Shown: one piece after another, positions 1 through 7,801 of the stretch | Layout: each line of letters begins with the position of its first letter | How positions within the stretch are numbered: position 1 is the stretch's first letter | DNA from: Sphingobium bisphenolivorans | GTDB lineage: Bacteria > Pseudomonadota > Alphaproteobacteria > Sphingomonadales > Sphingomonadaceae | Direction of reading: 5' to 3' | DNA: 64,000 nt | Assembly (NCBI RefSeq): GCF_000412635.1 | Contig: NZ_ASTG01000024.1 | Coordinates: 1 to 64,000 of the forward strand | The notes under the pieces: generated by a model | Told to the model about the DNA's origin: nothing | Databases searched by the model: none | Seen by the model: only the letters and a program-made list of their open reading frames with translations | Translations under genes and position numbers: made by a program

Positions 1-415
1 CTCTCACCCAGATCGTCGCGCTATACCTTTTGCCTTTTGTGGTTTTGGTCAGTGCCAGCAGCAACTCAAGATCGCGGCTAAACGCCCTAGCTTCGCTTTG
101 CTCGCTAAACGACACGACGAGACTGCCAAAGTAGTCGCGCTCGTCATGGGGCTTGTCCTCAAGCAGGTCGCTCAGGAAGTCCTCTAGAAAATCCACGCCT
201 TTGATCGGCTCAGCATGTAGCCGCCATCTCGTTTCGAAGCCGTCCTTATCAACCTCAAACCAACGAATTTCCCCGCGACGGTTTGCCAGCTTCACCATGC
301 TCTGGATCGCTTTAGCCCCGTAACAAGTGGGGTCGAAAGGCACGGCAACATTCCATTCAAATGCTTCCGAAGATCGCAGCAAAGGGGTGGATGCTGAACT
401 TTTTTTGCTGCTCAT
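1..415 (-). CDS. hypothetical protein, partial (C-terminus beyond left edge)
   Basis: An uninterrupted reading frame runs leftward from an ATG at 415 to the window edge (138 codons, no stop). The start is preceded on the minus strand by CAGGAAAA about 10 bases upstream, a fair ribosome site. The visible protein begins MSSKKSSAS, then has an alternating hydrophobic/charged pattern with an acidic stretch (FLEDFLSDLLEDKPHDERD) and a basic end. There is no signal peptide or membrane segment. I do not recognise the family. It is divergent from the gene at 559 and its 5' part overlaps the upstream extension of that frame, so only one of the two uses 361-415. It belongs to the A/T-richer accessory segment. 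Confidence 0.6.
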   Translation of the reverse strand, partial: MSSKKSSASTPLLRSSEAFEWNVAVPFDPTCYGAKAIQSMVKLANRRGEIRWFEVDKDGFETRWRLHAEPIKGVDFLEDFLSDLLEDKPHDERDYFGSLVVSFSEQSEARAFSRDLELLLALTKTTKGKRYSATIWVR

Positions 416-558
416 TTTTGGCGGTTTTCCTGTGGTTTCGATGGTTAACTCAGAAGCACGAAGCCATGAAAATATGGTTAAAATCAGCCCCCTCAAAAAA
501 CCATGAGAGCTTTCAATTGTCAGCAAGACGCTGGCAGTTTGAAAGAAGGAAGTCCAAA

Positions 559-1470
559 ATGCACAACTCGACTAACTCCCCCGTCACCGCTTCGCAGGGT
601 TCGATTATCAACCTGAGCTTCACGTCTGAACAGGACGCTCGTAATCAGGCGGACAGCATACGCAATATCTGTACTGCACAGATCAACGCCGATAACGCTG
701 CAAAGGCGAACTTGCGGGTTTCTTCACAAAACAACCTCTACGTTCTTCTCGGCACGTTCTGCGAATTGTCGTTCAAGTTCCTTGATCCGATGAATGCGAA
801 CTTCCTGAGTGTCGTTCTTGGTGATTATGGATTGCAGCCTGCGCCTGCTGGCGTGAACCCCTTCCGTCCTCTCTCGGATATGTTGTTTGGTGAGTGGGTT
901 CGAGAAATCATCAACTATGAAGAAACGAAGTCGGCAGCACTGCCATCGTCAGAGTTGCAGAAGGTGAAGGCAAAGACGCGCAAGGCACCTCCGGGTACTA
1001 CTGCAACGCGGACTGTCAATGGAGAAAAGTGGTTCTTTGTCCCCAATCGCTCTGCGGAAAAATATGCGAAGGTCGCTCGCTACGCCAAGTCGCAGGGATG
1101 GGAGCCGCAATATGTCGCGCAAAACATCGCAGACTTTAAGGGCAAGATGGACGGTGTGGTGAAGGCTGACACTGCCGCGACGAGGGGTACTGACGCGAAA
1201 GAGATTGAGACGCAGGAACTTGTCGATCTCGTGATGGCAAGAGAGCCGCATTCTAAGTTGGATACCTCGGAATGTGGTTTTGGTCCTGAAGACAAAAAGC
1301 GCGAGCTTGTGTGTCTGTGGGCTGAAGTTGAGGGTGATGAAGTTTTGATCCGAGGATTAATGCCAACGAGCCAAGATGCTATCAAAGCCTATCTCCGCAA
1401 ATATGCCAATGACAATGCCGCGCAGCTTTGGAAGGAGCAGGCAAAGGGCAATAAGACGGCAGAAGCGTAA
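559..1470 (+). CDS. hypothetical protein (303 aa)
   Basis: The frame is open from 361, but the ATG at 559 is preferred: GAAAGAAGGAAG lies just upstream, and an earlier start would overlap the divergent gene at 1-415. The protein (MHNSTNSPV...) has a helical N-terminal half rich in Asn and Ala, a lysine-rich linker around residues 130-145 (VKAKTRKAPPG), and a charged C-terminus. It has no signal peptide and no recognised catalytic motif. The stop overlaps the next ATG by one base (TAATG), so the two genes are probably translated together. Function unknown; it could be part of a two-gene accessory module. Confidence 0.6.
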   Translation: MHNSTNSPVTASQGSIINLSFTSEQDARNQADSIRNICTAQINADNAAKANLRVSSQNNLYVLLGTFCELSFKFLDPMNANFLSVVLGDYGLQPAPAGVNPFRPLSDMLFGEWVREIINYEETKSAALPSSELQKVKAKTRKAPPGTTATRTVNGEKWFFVPNRSAEKYAKVARYAKSQGWEPQYVAQNIADFKGKMDGVVKADTAATRGTDAKEIETQELVDLVMAREPHSKLDTSECGFGPEDKKRELVCLWAEVEGDEVLIRGLMPTSQDAIKAYLRKYANDNAAQLWKEQAKGNKTAEA

Positions 1471-2102
1471 TGGTGAAAACCGATCCCAGTGCTCCTCGTG
1501 AGCACTGGGCTAGTCCCTTCGATCTTGAAGCCCACTGGCGGAAGATGGAGGAAACTGAGCAAGCTCGCAAACCCAAGCTGCCACCGCTCGAACTGACGCC
1601 TTATGGTCCTGATCGCAATGTGATTTGGACAACCTACTATGCCTTTCTCGATGGTGGGAAATTCCCGCTTCCGAACGGGCATTGGCCTCCTAGGGCGCTG
1701 TATGATCCGACCTTTATCGGACCTTTACCGCCCAACAATAGATGGTGGATACCTCCAACAAAGCGGGATAATAGAACTGGTCTTTGGTACTTTACAAACA
1801 ACATGGTCATTCCTGATCCGAATGAGGTAGCTGAGTGGATCAAGCAGAACGCAGTGCAGTCGATCCACATCTACTATTCTTGGGAGGAAAAGGGTGTAAT
1901 GAAGAGTCGGCAAAGTCACAAGAAATGGACCTATCGCCCTAATGATGATTGTGATGAAAACCGTCGCTTTAGGAATAGAATTCGAGAGTTTTTTGGATGG
2001 CTTGAAACTGAGCGAGTTTTCCTCGTCGGCTTTGATTTCGACGATGAGAATGATGGAGGTAAGTTCAAACTGCGCTTTCCTTGGCGATACAAAGAGCAAT
2101 AA
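1470..2102 (+). CDS. hypothetical protein (210 aa)
   Basis: It starts at an ATG that shares one base with the previous stop, so translational coupling is likely. The protein is unusually rich in Trp, Tyr and Pro (for example NNRWWIPP, TGLWYF) and ends in an acidic then basic tail (DFDDENDGGKFKLRFPWRYKEQ region). No signal peptide or membrane helix is evident. I recognise no family. An imperfect hairpin (GTAGCC/GGCTAC, about 2111-2132) followed by TTTTC lies just after the stop and may terminate the pair. Confidence 0.6.
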   Translation: MVKTDPSAPREHWASPFDLEAHWRKMEETEQARKPKLPPLELTPYGPDRNVIWTTYYAFLDGGKFPLPNGHWPPRALYDPTFIGPLPPNNRWWIPPTKRDNRTGLWYFTNNMVIPDPNEVAEWIKQNAVQSIHIYYSWEEKGVMKSRQSHKKWTYRPNDDCDENRRFRNRIREFFGWLETERVFLVGFDFDDENDGGKFKLRFPWRYKEQ

Positions 2103-2227
2103 CAAAGCCCTGTAGCCGGTTCATTCTGGCTACGGACTTTTCTCGTTCAACATAAATTTTGAGTAGCCCTGTTGAGCATCCTGTTGTCTAAACCACAAGA
2201 TGCACATATTTAGCCGCTGATGGCAGA

Positions 2228-2258
2228 TGCCCGATTGCGGAGTTACGGCAATCGGGCA
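2228..2258. repeat. perfect 11-bp inverted repeat in the 2103-2409 gap
   Basis: TGCCCGATTGC (2228-2238) and GCAATCGGGCA (2248-2258) are exact reverse complements around a 9-base loop containing GGAGTTAC. No T-run follows, so an ordinary terminator is unlikely. The 307-base gap also holds a smaller palindrome TGTAT-N6-ATACA (2303-2318). A second copy of CGGAGTTAC at 2398-2406 provides the ribosome site of the next gene. No gene is seen in the gap. Confidence 0.6.
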
Positions 2259-2409
2259 CCTGTCTAAGTTCCAAGCAAACATTGGAAAGCACTTGCTTGT
2301 CTTGTATTTAACGATACAGGCTTGTTGCCCTCGCGTCATTATTCTTAAACAAGATTTCTGACGCCGATCAGGTAAATAACTCTGGAAAGCAAATTACCGG
2401 AGTTACAAT

Positions 2410-3015
2410 ATGATCGACCTTACTCTTACCCAATTTCTCAAGGCCACCTCGACTGCCAAGCCTGAGAACGCAATCATCGCGCCACGCGCTGCACATGATG
2501 CAATCCCCTACACGATGTTCGATGTTCTTGATGCGGTTCAAGAGAACCAACTAGCGAAGAGCCGCTCAGACTATTTCAGTTTCTCGGATTGGGATGATGG
2601 CCACTCTTCTGCTGACCATGTTCGAACCACGCTGCTCTACGTGGAATATGAAGCAAGCCGCAAAGAGGCTGTTCAAGATCGTCTCGCTGAGATGGGCTTG
2701 GACTATTATGCCATCCCAACATTTGCGACAGATCGGAATAAGGAAGGCCGCAAGAAGCGCATAGATTGTTGGGGCTTCGCGATCGGTCTTGATGAACCGC
2801 TCAATGAGAGCGACACGATCCGAATGGCGAGCCTCATCATCGAAGCCATCGAATGTGGCGGACTGACTGACGGCTCCTACATGCCAACCTATCTGCTTCG
2901 TTTACGCGCCGGCCAGATCGAACATAACGCTGGCAAGCTGCTCTCTCGCGAGTTCATGGAAGAAGCTGCTTTGATCCGCACGACTGTTCGCACTTGGAAG
3001 AGGGAGGTGCTGTGA
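2410..3015 (+). CDS. hypothetical protein (201 aa)
   Basis: The ATG at 2410 has GGAG eight bases upstream. The protein has an acidic, aromatic segment (RSDYFSFSDWDDGHSS, about residues 52-68) followed by a mixed alpha/beta-looking body (TLLYVEYEAS, LDYYAIPTFATDR, CWGFAIGLDEPLNESD). It resembles the small replication- or plasmid-associated proteins that pair with short helical partners, but no named family is supported. The stop overlaps the next ATG (TGATG), which indicates coupled translation with the 51-residue ORF downstream. Confidence 0.6.
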   Translation: MIDLTLTQFLKATSTAKPENAIIAPRAAHDAIPYTMFDVLDAVQENQLAKSRSDYFSFSDWDDGHSSADHVRTTLLYVEYEASRKEAVQDRLAEMGLDYYAIPTFATDRNKEGRKKRIDCWGFAIGLDEPLNESDTIRMASLIIEAIECGGLTDGSYMPTYLLRLRAGQIEHNAGKLLSREFMEEAALIRTTVRTWKREVL

Positions 3016-3170
3016 TGATCGAACTACAGCCGACCCTCATGCTGACCGACGAAGAGCTGGAAATCCTGAATGCCGACAAGCACGTGGACAACGAGGCTCT
3101 CGCTACTGCAATCGACGCGGCGATCGCAAAGATAGAAGAAGCGATGAAGGCACTTCGACCTTCGGACTAA
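3015..3170 (+). CDS. small acidic helical protein (51 aa)
   Basis: The ATG overlaps the stop of the 2410 gene, and the frame runs to TAA at 3168-3170. The product (MIELQPTLMLTDEELEIL...) is acidic and strongly helical: a second half of alternating Ala/Ile/Glu/Lys (AIDAAIAKIEEAMKAL) looks like a single amphipathic helix. The overlap and the terminator-like hairpin directly after it support a real gene despite its size. Function unknown; a partner or regulator of the upstream product is the simplest guess. Confidence 0.5.
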   Translation: MIELQPTLMLTDEELEILNADKHVDNEALATAIDAAIAKIEEAMKALRPSD

Positions 3171-3176
3171 GACCGA

Positions 3177-3201
3177 CCCCGCTGTCGTGTTGGCAGCGGG
3201 G
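3177..3201 (+). terminator. stem-loop after the 2410-3170 pair
   Basis: CCCCGCTG (3177-3184) pairs with CAGCGGGG (3194-3201) around a 9-base loop. It sits between two convergent genes. There is no clear T-tract, so the strength is uncertain. Confidence 0.45.
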
Positions 3202-3215
3202 CAGTCGTCGGCTGT

Positions 3216-3662
3216 TTACGATAGACTATGCTTCAGGGCGCTGGCACGATCATGACCGGCTTTCACGGACTGAAATGCCTGCTCCACTACTGACCGAGAA
3301 GACGGATCGAGATCGGCATCATTGAGAGCGGCCTCGAACTTTCCTTTGATGTAATCTTCGCCGCGTTCAACCTCCTGAATGATCGCTTTGTCATCCTTTC
3401 CGGTGAACGCCTGCTTCAAATCCATAAACGTCCGATGCGCGGCGGCTAGGAAGCTGCTGTCGTCCTCCGGGTTGCCACCCAGTCTTGTAACCTCGGTCTG
3501 GAGAGAAGTTGCGACTTGGCTGCGCTCACGAGCAAAATCAGCAAAGAGTGTTGCGAACTGCGTGCTCTCCGCATCCTCTGCGGCATCTTTGAAGCCCTTC
3601 ATACTGTCCAGCGTAGTTTTGATCAGGCTGTTCAGGGTCGAAATGGTGCTGTCTGCGCTCAT
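3216..3662 (-). CDS. PA2169-type four-helix-bundle protein (DUF2383)
   Basis: The 148-residue protein (MSADSTISTLNSLIKTTLDSMKGFKDAAEDAES...) is all-helical and carries the ferritin-like PA2169/DUF2383 pattern: an N-terminal LNxLIxTTxDSxxGF motif, then EDAES, LGGNPEDDSSFLAAAHRTFMDLKxAFTGKDD, and a final ERGEDYIKGKFEAAL helix. The longer open frame would start at 3737. The ATG at 3662 is chosen because AGGAG stands seven bases upstream. Members are small cytoplasmic proteins often linked to stress; their chemistry is not established. Confidence 0.85.
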   Translation of the reverse strand: MSADSTISTLNSLIKTTLDSMKGFKDAAEDAESTQFATLFADFARERSQVATSLQTEVTRLGGNPEDDSSFLAAAHRTFMDLKQAFTGKDDKAIIQEVERGEDYIKGKFEAALNDADLDPSSRSVVEQAFQSVKAGHDRASALKHSLS

Positions 3663-3747
3663 CGCCATTCTCCTATCAGATGGTGACATGCAAACGGGCA
3701 GCGAGAAAGAAGGGTCCGTCGCCCACAACAATCGCAACCTACTTAGA

Positions 3748-4335
3748 TTATTGGACGGTCATCCTGATCGAAGGAAACGGCTTGGACATCGCACAGGCTC
3801 CTACGAAATCCGTGGACAGCCATTCCTCGTACTGGTTTGGATCAAGAATCACCGGCATGGCCTTGGGGTGAAGCGGCTCAAGCAGTTCATTGGGTTCGCA
3901 TGTCAGGAACGCGAATGCGGGTCCATACTTACACTGCCGCCAGATGCCGGCGAACGCCGCCATAGGCTGATCCAGGACATTGAACCACCACTCTTCACGG
4001 CCGTGCCCGATCTTCGGCTCAGCGAACGTTGAGAACGGCACCAGGCATCGCTGAGCCGGATTGGCGAGCATCGACTTCCAAAAGTTGCTTGATAGCTTTC
4101 TGACGTTCGTGACGCGCTTCTCCAGCATTTTGCCGCTGGCACCCCGAACATCGCAGGGAACTCCCCACGCCATCACATCAGATCGAACTATCCCATCGTC
4201 CTTACGGACGACCATCCCCATACGTTTTGGATAAACGTCGGTCGCGAACTCCTCGTTCGGCTGGCGCACATCGAAGCCCGCATATTCACGCCAAAGAGGT
4301 ATCTGATCAGGATTGTTGCGGTAGTGATTACACAT
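3748..4335 (-). CDS. SOS response-associated peptidase family protein (SRAP, YedK/HMCES-like)
   Basis: The protein starts MCNHY, so removal of Met exposes the Cys2 that in this family cross-links to abasic sites in single-stranded DNA and performs autoproteolysis. The other hallmark positions are visible: Asn77 in TNVR, Glu106 in FAEP and His156 in the segment HPKAMP. Length (195 aa) is typical. In YedK-type proteins the His motif usually reads H-x-R-M-P; here Lys-Ala precede MP, so the Arg is absent. It probably protects abasic sites during replication. In an accessory segment it may serve phage or element replication rather than housekeeping repair. Confidence 0.9.
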   Translation of the reverse strand: MCNHYRNNPDQIPLWREYAGFDVRQPNEEFATDVYPKRMGMVVRKDDGIVRSDVMAWGVPCDVRGASGKMLEKRVTNVRKLSSNFWKSMLANPAQRCLVPFSTFAEPKIGHGREEWWFNVLDQPMAAFAGIWRQCKYGPAFAFLTCEPNELLEPLHPKAMPVILDPNQYEEWLSTDFVGACAMSKPFPSIRMTVQ

Positions 4336-4436
4336 ACCCGCAGCCTATCTAACCAGCAGGTCATCGCAACCCCCTTGCCGAATCGTTCTCATTTTGTTCT
4401 CATATGGGCAGCACTCGACTCGAAGGAACAGGAACG

Positions 4437-4775
4437 ATGGACAGGCTTGAGGAAGCATACGCTGCGCTGGCCGCGCATATCGACATTCATGGCAAGAAAG
4501 GCCCTTACAATGGCATCGAGGAGATCGCGGCCGATTTGGGCATGAACAAGGTGGATATGTCGGATGCCGACGACATTCACTTTGCCTACCGTCTCAACCA
4601 AACCGGCGCGAAGCTGACCCTAATCTATCTGCTGGTGCCCGCGCCTGAAGGCCAGCCGATAGAGGAAAACTACTGGCTGGAACTGTCAGGTCGTGGCCCT
4701 GCCAGCCATGCGAAGGTTTGGCATTTCAGTGACGGCGAACTCGTGGACAATGAGCCAATACGAAAAGCGGCTTAA
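4437..4775 (+). CDS. hypothetical protein (112 aa)
   Basis: An upstream in-frame ATG exists at 4404, but the ATG at 4437 has AAGGAACAGGAA just upstream and gives the cleaner start (MDRLEEAYAAL). The protein is small and acidic, with an N-terminal helical segment and a C-terminal sheet-like part (KLTLIYLLVPAPEGQP, ENYWLELSG, KVWHFSDGEL). No signal peptide or membrane span is seen and the family is not recognised. A strong stem-loop follows directly. Confidence 0.6.
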   Translation: MDRLEEAYAALAAHIDIHGKKGPYNGIEEIAADLGMNKVDMSDADDIHFAYRLNQTGAKLTLIYLLVPAPEGQPIEENYWLELSGRGPASHAKVWHFSDGELVDNEPIRKAA

Positions 4776-4793
4776 ACCTTTTCCAATCCCATG

Positions 4794-4823
4794 AGCGCCG
4801 GGCCTTGACCCCGGCGCTTTGTT
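4794..4823 (+). terminator. rho-independent terminator
   Basis: AGCGCCGGG (4794-4802) pairs with CCCGGCGCT (4810-4818), followed by TTTGTTT. It ends the 4437-4775 transcript. Confidence 0.8.
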
Positions 4824-4835
4824 TCTCGGACGATA

Positions 4836-5183
4836 ATGTCAATTCCTCCCCAAGCTCTGACGCGAAAGGCGCTGCTCGCGTTAGAAGAAATTTGCGGCGT
4901 CTCGCATGGGCGCTTTACACGCACCATGACGCTGCGCTTTGTCCTGGCCTACCTCTATGCTGTAAGCAAAACCAAGGACAGGACGTTCTTCGATGACCTC
5001 TGGAAAGGCCATGGCACCCCGCATCGGCGTGGGCAGCACATGGATGACATCTGCGCTGCCCAACATTCGACTGCCTGCCTGAATGCGATCTATCGCGCAG
5101 TTGGGTTCGAGCGCAGTACGGACTTTCAGTTCTACCACCTTCGGCAGCGAAAATATTTAGAGCAGAAGGGAAGGGGCGAGTGA
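4836..5183 (+). CDS. hypothetical protein (115 aa)
   Basis: The frame begins MSIPPQALTRKALLALEEICG. It is basic, with a helical N-terminus, a hydrophobic middle (RFVLAYLYAVS) and a His-rich patch (HGTPHRRGQHMDD). There is no ribosome site of note before the ATG. No family is recognised and no catalytic motif is evident. It sits between a terminator and the membrane protein at 5226, and may be transcribed with that gene. Confidence 0.5.
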   Translation: MSIPPQALTRKALLALEEICGVSHGRFTRTMTLRFVLAYLYAVSKTKDRTFFDDLWKGHGTPHRRGQHMDDICAAQHSTACLNAIYRAVGFERSTDFQFYHLRQRKYLEQKGRGE

Positions 5184-5225
5184 TTCCCTTACATATTGCT
5201 ACGGAAGCGTTATAGAACCACGGTT

Positions 5226-6089
5226 ATGGGGCGAAGATCACAACAGGGATTTTTGATCGAACTGGCCATTATCGGCGCGTTGGGAGCTGGTGTATGGGCT
5301 GAAAAAAATACCGTTGTTTCCGGCTCGTTCGTCATAGGACCTGCGCTGGCTATCTTGGTGCCGCTGTTCTTCTGGAATTACATGCGGCCTTGGGTCCGTC
5401 GCAGAAAATGGCGTCCCCGCATAGTCGGCCAGCAGCGGCAACCATATGATAGGCGGTGGCGGTCGAATGGGTGGCAGCAGCCCAAGGAACGGCAATTCCC
5501 CGCATGGGCGGTTTATGCCGCTGCTGCGGTCCTGATGGTCGGCACGTTCTGCGCTGTCTTCTTCTGGCCCAACAGCGAGCCGAGCGAAGCGGCTTTGGTT
5601 GAAGCGTCGCCCTCACCGGTTCCCGCTCCGCTTAATGCCCTATCACCCTACCCGCCGAGCAAACAGACATTCGCCAATGTGCCGGAAAGGTCGGGCGCAC
5701 CTGTTGAGCCGTCGGAAGCTCATCCAAGGGTCAGTGAAGTTCCGTCTGATCGCTTTCTATGCAATGTGAGCAGCATCACAGACGGCGACACGCTGCGCTG
5801 CTCAGATGGAACGAGGGTCAGGCTCCATGCTGTAGCTGCCCGTGAAAGTGACGAAACCTGTCGTCCGGGCCATCCCTGCCCGTCTGCTTCTGCCGCATCA
5901 GCAACCGCAATGTTGTCCCAACTGGCATCGGGTCAGACGCTCCAATGCGAGCAGACCGGAACCAGCTATAACCGCGTAACGGCTGTTTGCTGGAACGAGC
6001 AAAACACGGAAATCAACTGTGCGATGGTGAACAGCGGCACGACACTCGTCTGGCCGAAGTTCAATGCACGGCGGTCTATATGTAGTTAA
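5226..6089 (+). CDS. membrane-anchored protein with degenerate staphylococcal-nuclease-like domain
   Basis: The N-terminal ~115 residues hold two or three hydrophobic segments (about 9-24, 35-50 and 93-114) broken by a very basic stretch. A Pro/Ser-rich linker follows (about 118-175), and the C-terminal ~105 residues match the SNase fold: ITDGDTLRCSDGTRVRLHAVAARES, then SYNRVTAVCW. DGDT, the RVRL Arg and the YxR Arg correspond to known SNase positions. The usual GIDAPE motif reads AVAARE, so the metal-binding Asp is Ala while the Glu remains. Several Cys suggest a periplasmic domain. Nuclease activity is therefore doubtful. A TTG at 5196 could extend the protein by ten residues. Confidence 0.65.
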   Translation: MGRRSQQGFLIELAIIGALGAGVWAEKNTVVSGSFVIGPALAILVPLFFWNYMRPWVRRRKWRPRIVGQQRQPYDRRWRSNGWQQPKERQFPAWAVYAAAAVLMVGTFCAVFFWPNSEPSEAALVEASPSPVPAPLNALSPYPPSKQTFANVPERSGAPVEPSEAHPRVSEVPSDRFLCNVSSITDGDTLRCSDGTRVRLHAVAARESDETCRPGHPCPSASAASATAMLSQLASGQTLQCEQTGTSYNRVTAVCWNEQNTEINCAMVNSGTTLVWPKFNARRSICS

Positions 6090-6610
6090 ACAGTATCTTT
6101 CGCGACAACATCAATATTGGAGGGCGGCATCGCAAGCGCTGCCTCACCCTGCTGCCTGGCGAACTCATCTACGCTATCCGGGGTTTCGGAGAAGCGGTCC
6201 CTGAGCGCTGTCCAAATGTTGATAGCGGCTTTCGGGCTCAGTTCACGCGTCCCGTCATTCACGACCAGCACTGAAATAATCGGCAGGCCGTGATCCCAGC
6301 ACCACGCCCCGAGCACACCTAACCCGTCCGTCAGTTGATTGACCCAATACTGGCCTAGAGGATGTCGCTCACCGTGCCATGCTTGGTAGAGATCCTTGTA
6401 AGAGACGCGCTTGTCAGCGGCCTTATGGCACTCAGCCAGGATCAGCCGAGCCAAGCGAACTGGTTCGTAGATCGACGTCTTACGCCGATCCAATTCGATA
6501 GCTAGATCGGATCGAGGCCACTTGCCGCCAACCGTAAGGCCGCGAGCATCGTAGTTGCCGATCATCCTCGTGAGTTCGTCGTTCGTCAGTTCGTGAATTT
6601 GCCGTGGCAT
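6086..6610 (-). CDS. hypothetical protein (174 aa)
   Basis: The protein starts MPRQIHELTNDELTRMIGNY with a helical, charged N-terminus. A central segment (KRVSYKDLYQAWHGERHPLGQYWVNQLTDGLGVLGAWCWDHGLPIISVLVVN) reads like a small alpha/beta fold with a buried strand. The end is helical and acidic. I do not recognise a named domain. It converges on the SNase-like gene with a four-base overlap of the 3' ends, and probably shares direction and context with the HNH gene at 6666, 55 bases upstream. Confidence 0.55.
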   Translation of the reverse strand: MPRQIHELTNDELTRMIGNYDARGLTVGGKWPRSDLAIELDRRKTSIYEPVRLARLILAECHKAADKRVSYKDLYQAWHGERHPLGQYWVNQLTDGLGVLGAWCWDHGLPIISVLVVNDGTRELSPKAAINIWTALRDRFSETPDSVDEFARQQGEAALAMPPSNIDVVAKDTV

Positions 6611-6665
6611 ACTCTATCCGATATTCTTTCTACCGCGCGGCTAGGGTAAAAAGCAAAATGATGCG

Positions 6666-7691
6666 TTAACCCGGCCCCTTGATCAGCGCCTTGAGTTCCG
6701 AAACTGATAGCCAAGGCTTCGCCTTATGAACCATTCGGTGGCAGTTGGAGCAAATCAGCGCCAAATCCTCAGGCAACGTTTCGTCGCCTTCGACCATCGC
6801 GTGAACCGGATTTGTGTGATGCGCTTCGATAAACCCGTACCCTCGCGCACCATAGCTTGCCACGAAGTCAAAACCGCAAGCCTCGCACTCCAATTTTCCG
6901 TGTGCCTTGAGTGCCGCCGACTTGCGGATTGCTACGACCTTTCTGTCTCGCTCAAGAGTGCGGTGATAGCGGTAGCTAACCTTGCCTTCCTTGGCCTTAT
7001 AGCTCTGGACCTCATCAAGCGTGTCGTCATCCATATTGGCAAAAGTGCCCTCACGGATGGCTTCGGCAGCGACAGCAAGCTCTTGCGGCCGTCCATAAAA
7101 TTCAGCCCATATCGCTTCATCCAGTTTACTCGCACCGTCGAGACCCTTCCCACCCTTGCTGGTGAATGCCGGGTCTAAGCTACGGAAGTTCATCATCTTC
7201 ATGATGACCCCGCTCGGATTTCGATAAGTGGTTAGACCTGCCTCGGTCGCCATCTGCCTTAGCAGCGCCGACATTTCGATAACGTCTGGATGATTTATGC
7301 CCGGATCGCGGCCCTTGTGCTTCACATAAAGATCTAATGCGAGAATCACCTGTTCGCGCGTCCAGAGCGGGTTCTTTGTTTTGATCTCACTCCCTTCTGG
7401 CGCATCGAAACTGAACCCCAGCTTCTCCAGCACCGGCACAACATAAACCTGGCCGCCGCTAAACTCATCAAAGCGCAGTGGCGCCGGTTTGCCGGGCAGA
7501 TAACCAAAGGCTGCGCCGATGATCGCTTTGCTGTCGTATGGATTACCGTTGTGCCACAGCCGATATGTCCGAGCAGGCTTGTACCCATATTTGGTCAGGA
7601 ATTTCTGCTGACCAAGCGCGTCGTATTCCGCAATGGCCGCCAGCACAGCCGCTCTCGTGACGTTGAAAGTCGTTCTCTCTACCACCGCCAA
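6666..7691 (-). CDS. HNH endonuclease with ScoMcrA-like N-terminal head
   Basis: Residues ~10-95 (TRAAVLAAIAEYDALG...FLTKYGY...YDSKAIIGAAFGY...FSGG) match the head domain found on ScoMcrA-type and related restriction nucleases. Residues ~108-213 match a helical module common in HNH proteins (WTREQVILALDLY, HPDVIEMSALLRQ, RNPSGVIMKMMNFRSLDP). The C-terminus holds a zinc-structured HNH motif: Cys269/Cys272, His291-His292 in EAHH, Cys314/Cys317-His318 and His322. The product is expected to cleave DNA, possibly modified DNA as in type IV restriction. The start is TTG at 7691 or GTG at 7685, with GAGG upstream. It is the last gene before the comM junction. Confidence 0.85.
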   Translation of the reverse strand: MAVVERTTFNVTRAAVLAAIAEYDALGQQKFLTKYGYKPARTYRLWHNGNPYDSKAIIGAAFGYLPGKPAPLRFDEFSGGQVYVVPVLEKLGFSFDAPEGSEIKTKNPLWTREQVILALDLYVKHKGRDPGINHPDVIEMSALLRQMATEAGLTTYRNPSGVIMKMMNFRSLDPAFTSKGGKGLDGASKLDEAIWAEFYGRPQELAVAAEAIREGTFANMDDDTLDEVQSYKAKEGKVSYRYHRTLERDRKVVAIRKSAALKAHGKLECEACGFDFVASYGARGYGFIEAHHTNPVHAMVEGDETLPEDLALICSNCHRMVHKAKPWLSVSELKALIKGPG

Positions 7692-7747
7692 GCCCCCGCC
7701 TCGGTCGAATCGTTCTAACCTCTAAGCTAGAGAGCGCAGAAACAGAA

Positions 7748-7801
7748 GTTCACGCAAGGAATACCGTAGTTTACACGGTTTTGATTTATGTTTGCGTCAA
7801 C
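7748..7801. repeat. nested inverted repeats at the island end
   Basis: Outer arms GTTCACGCAA (7748-7757) and TTGCGTCAAC (7792-7801) are inverted with one mismatch. Inner arms ACCGT (7763-7767) and ACGGT (7775-7779) are perfect. The structure lies between the HNH gene and the broken comM codon, 6-60 bases from the junction. It could be recombinase or transposase binding sites at the element end, or the HNH operator. Confidence 0.5.

Noticed and set aside
361-558. N-terminal extension of the 559 gene
   Set aside because: The in-frame ATG at 361 overlaps a divergent gene and lacks a ribosome site, while 559 has GAAGGAAG upstream.
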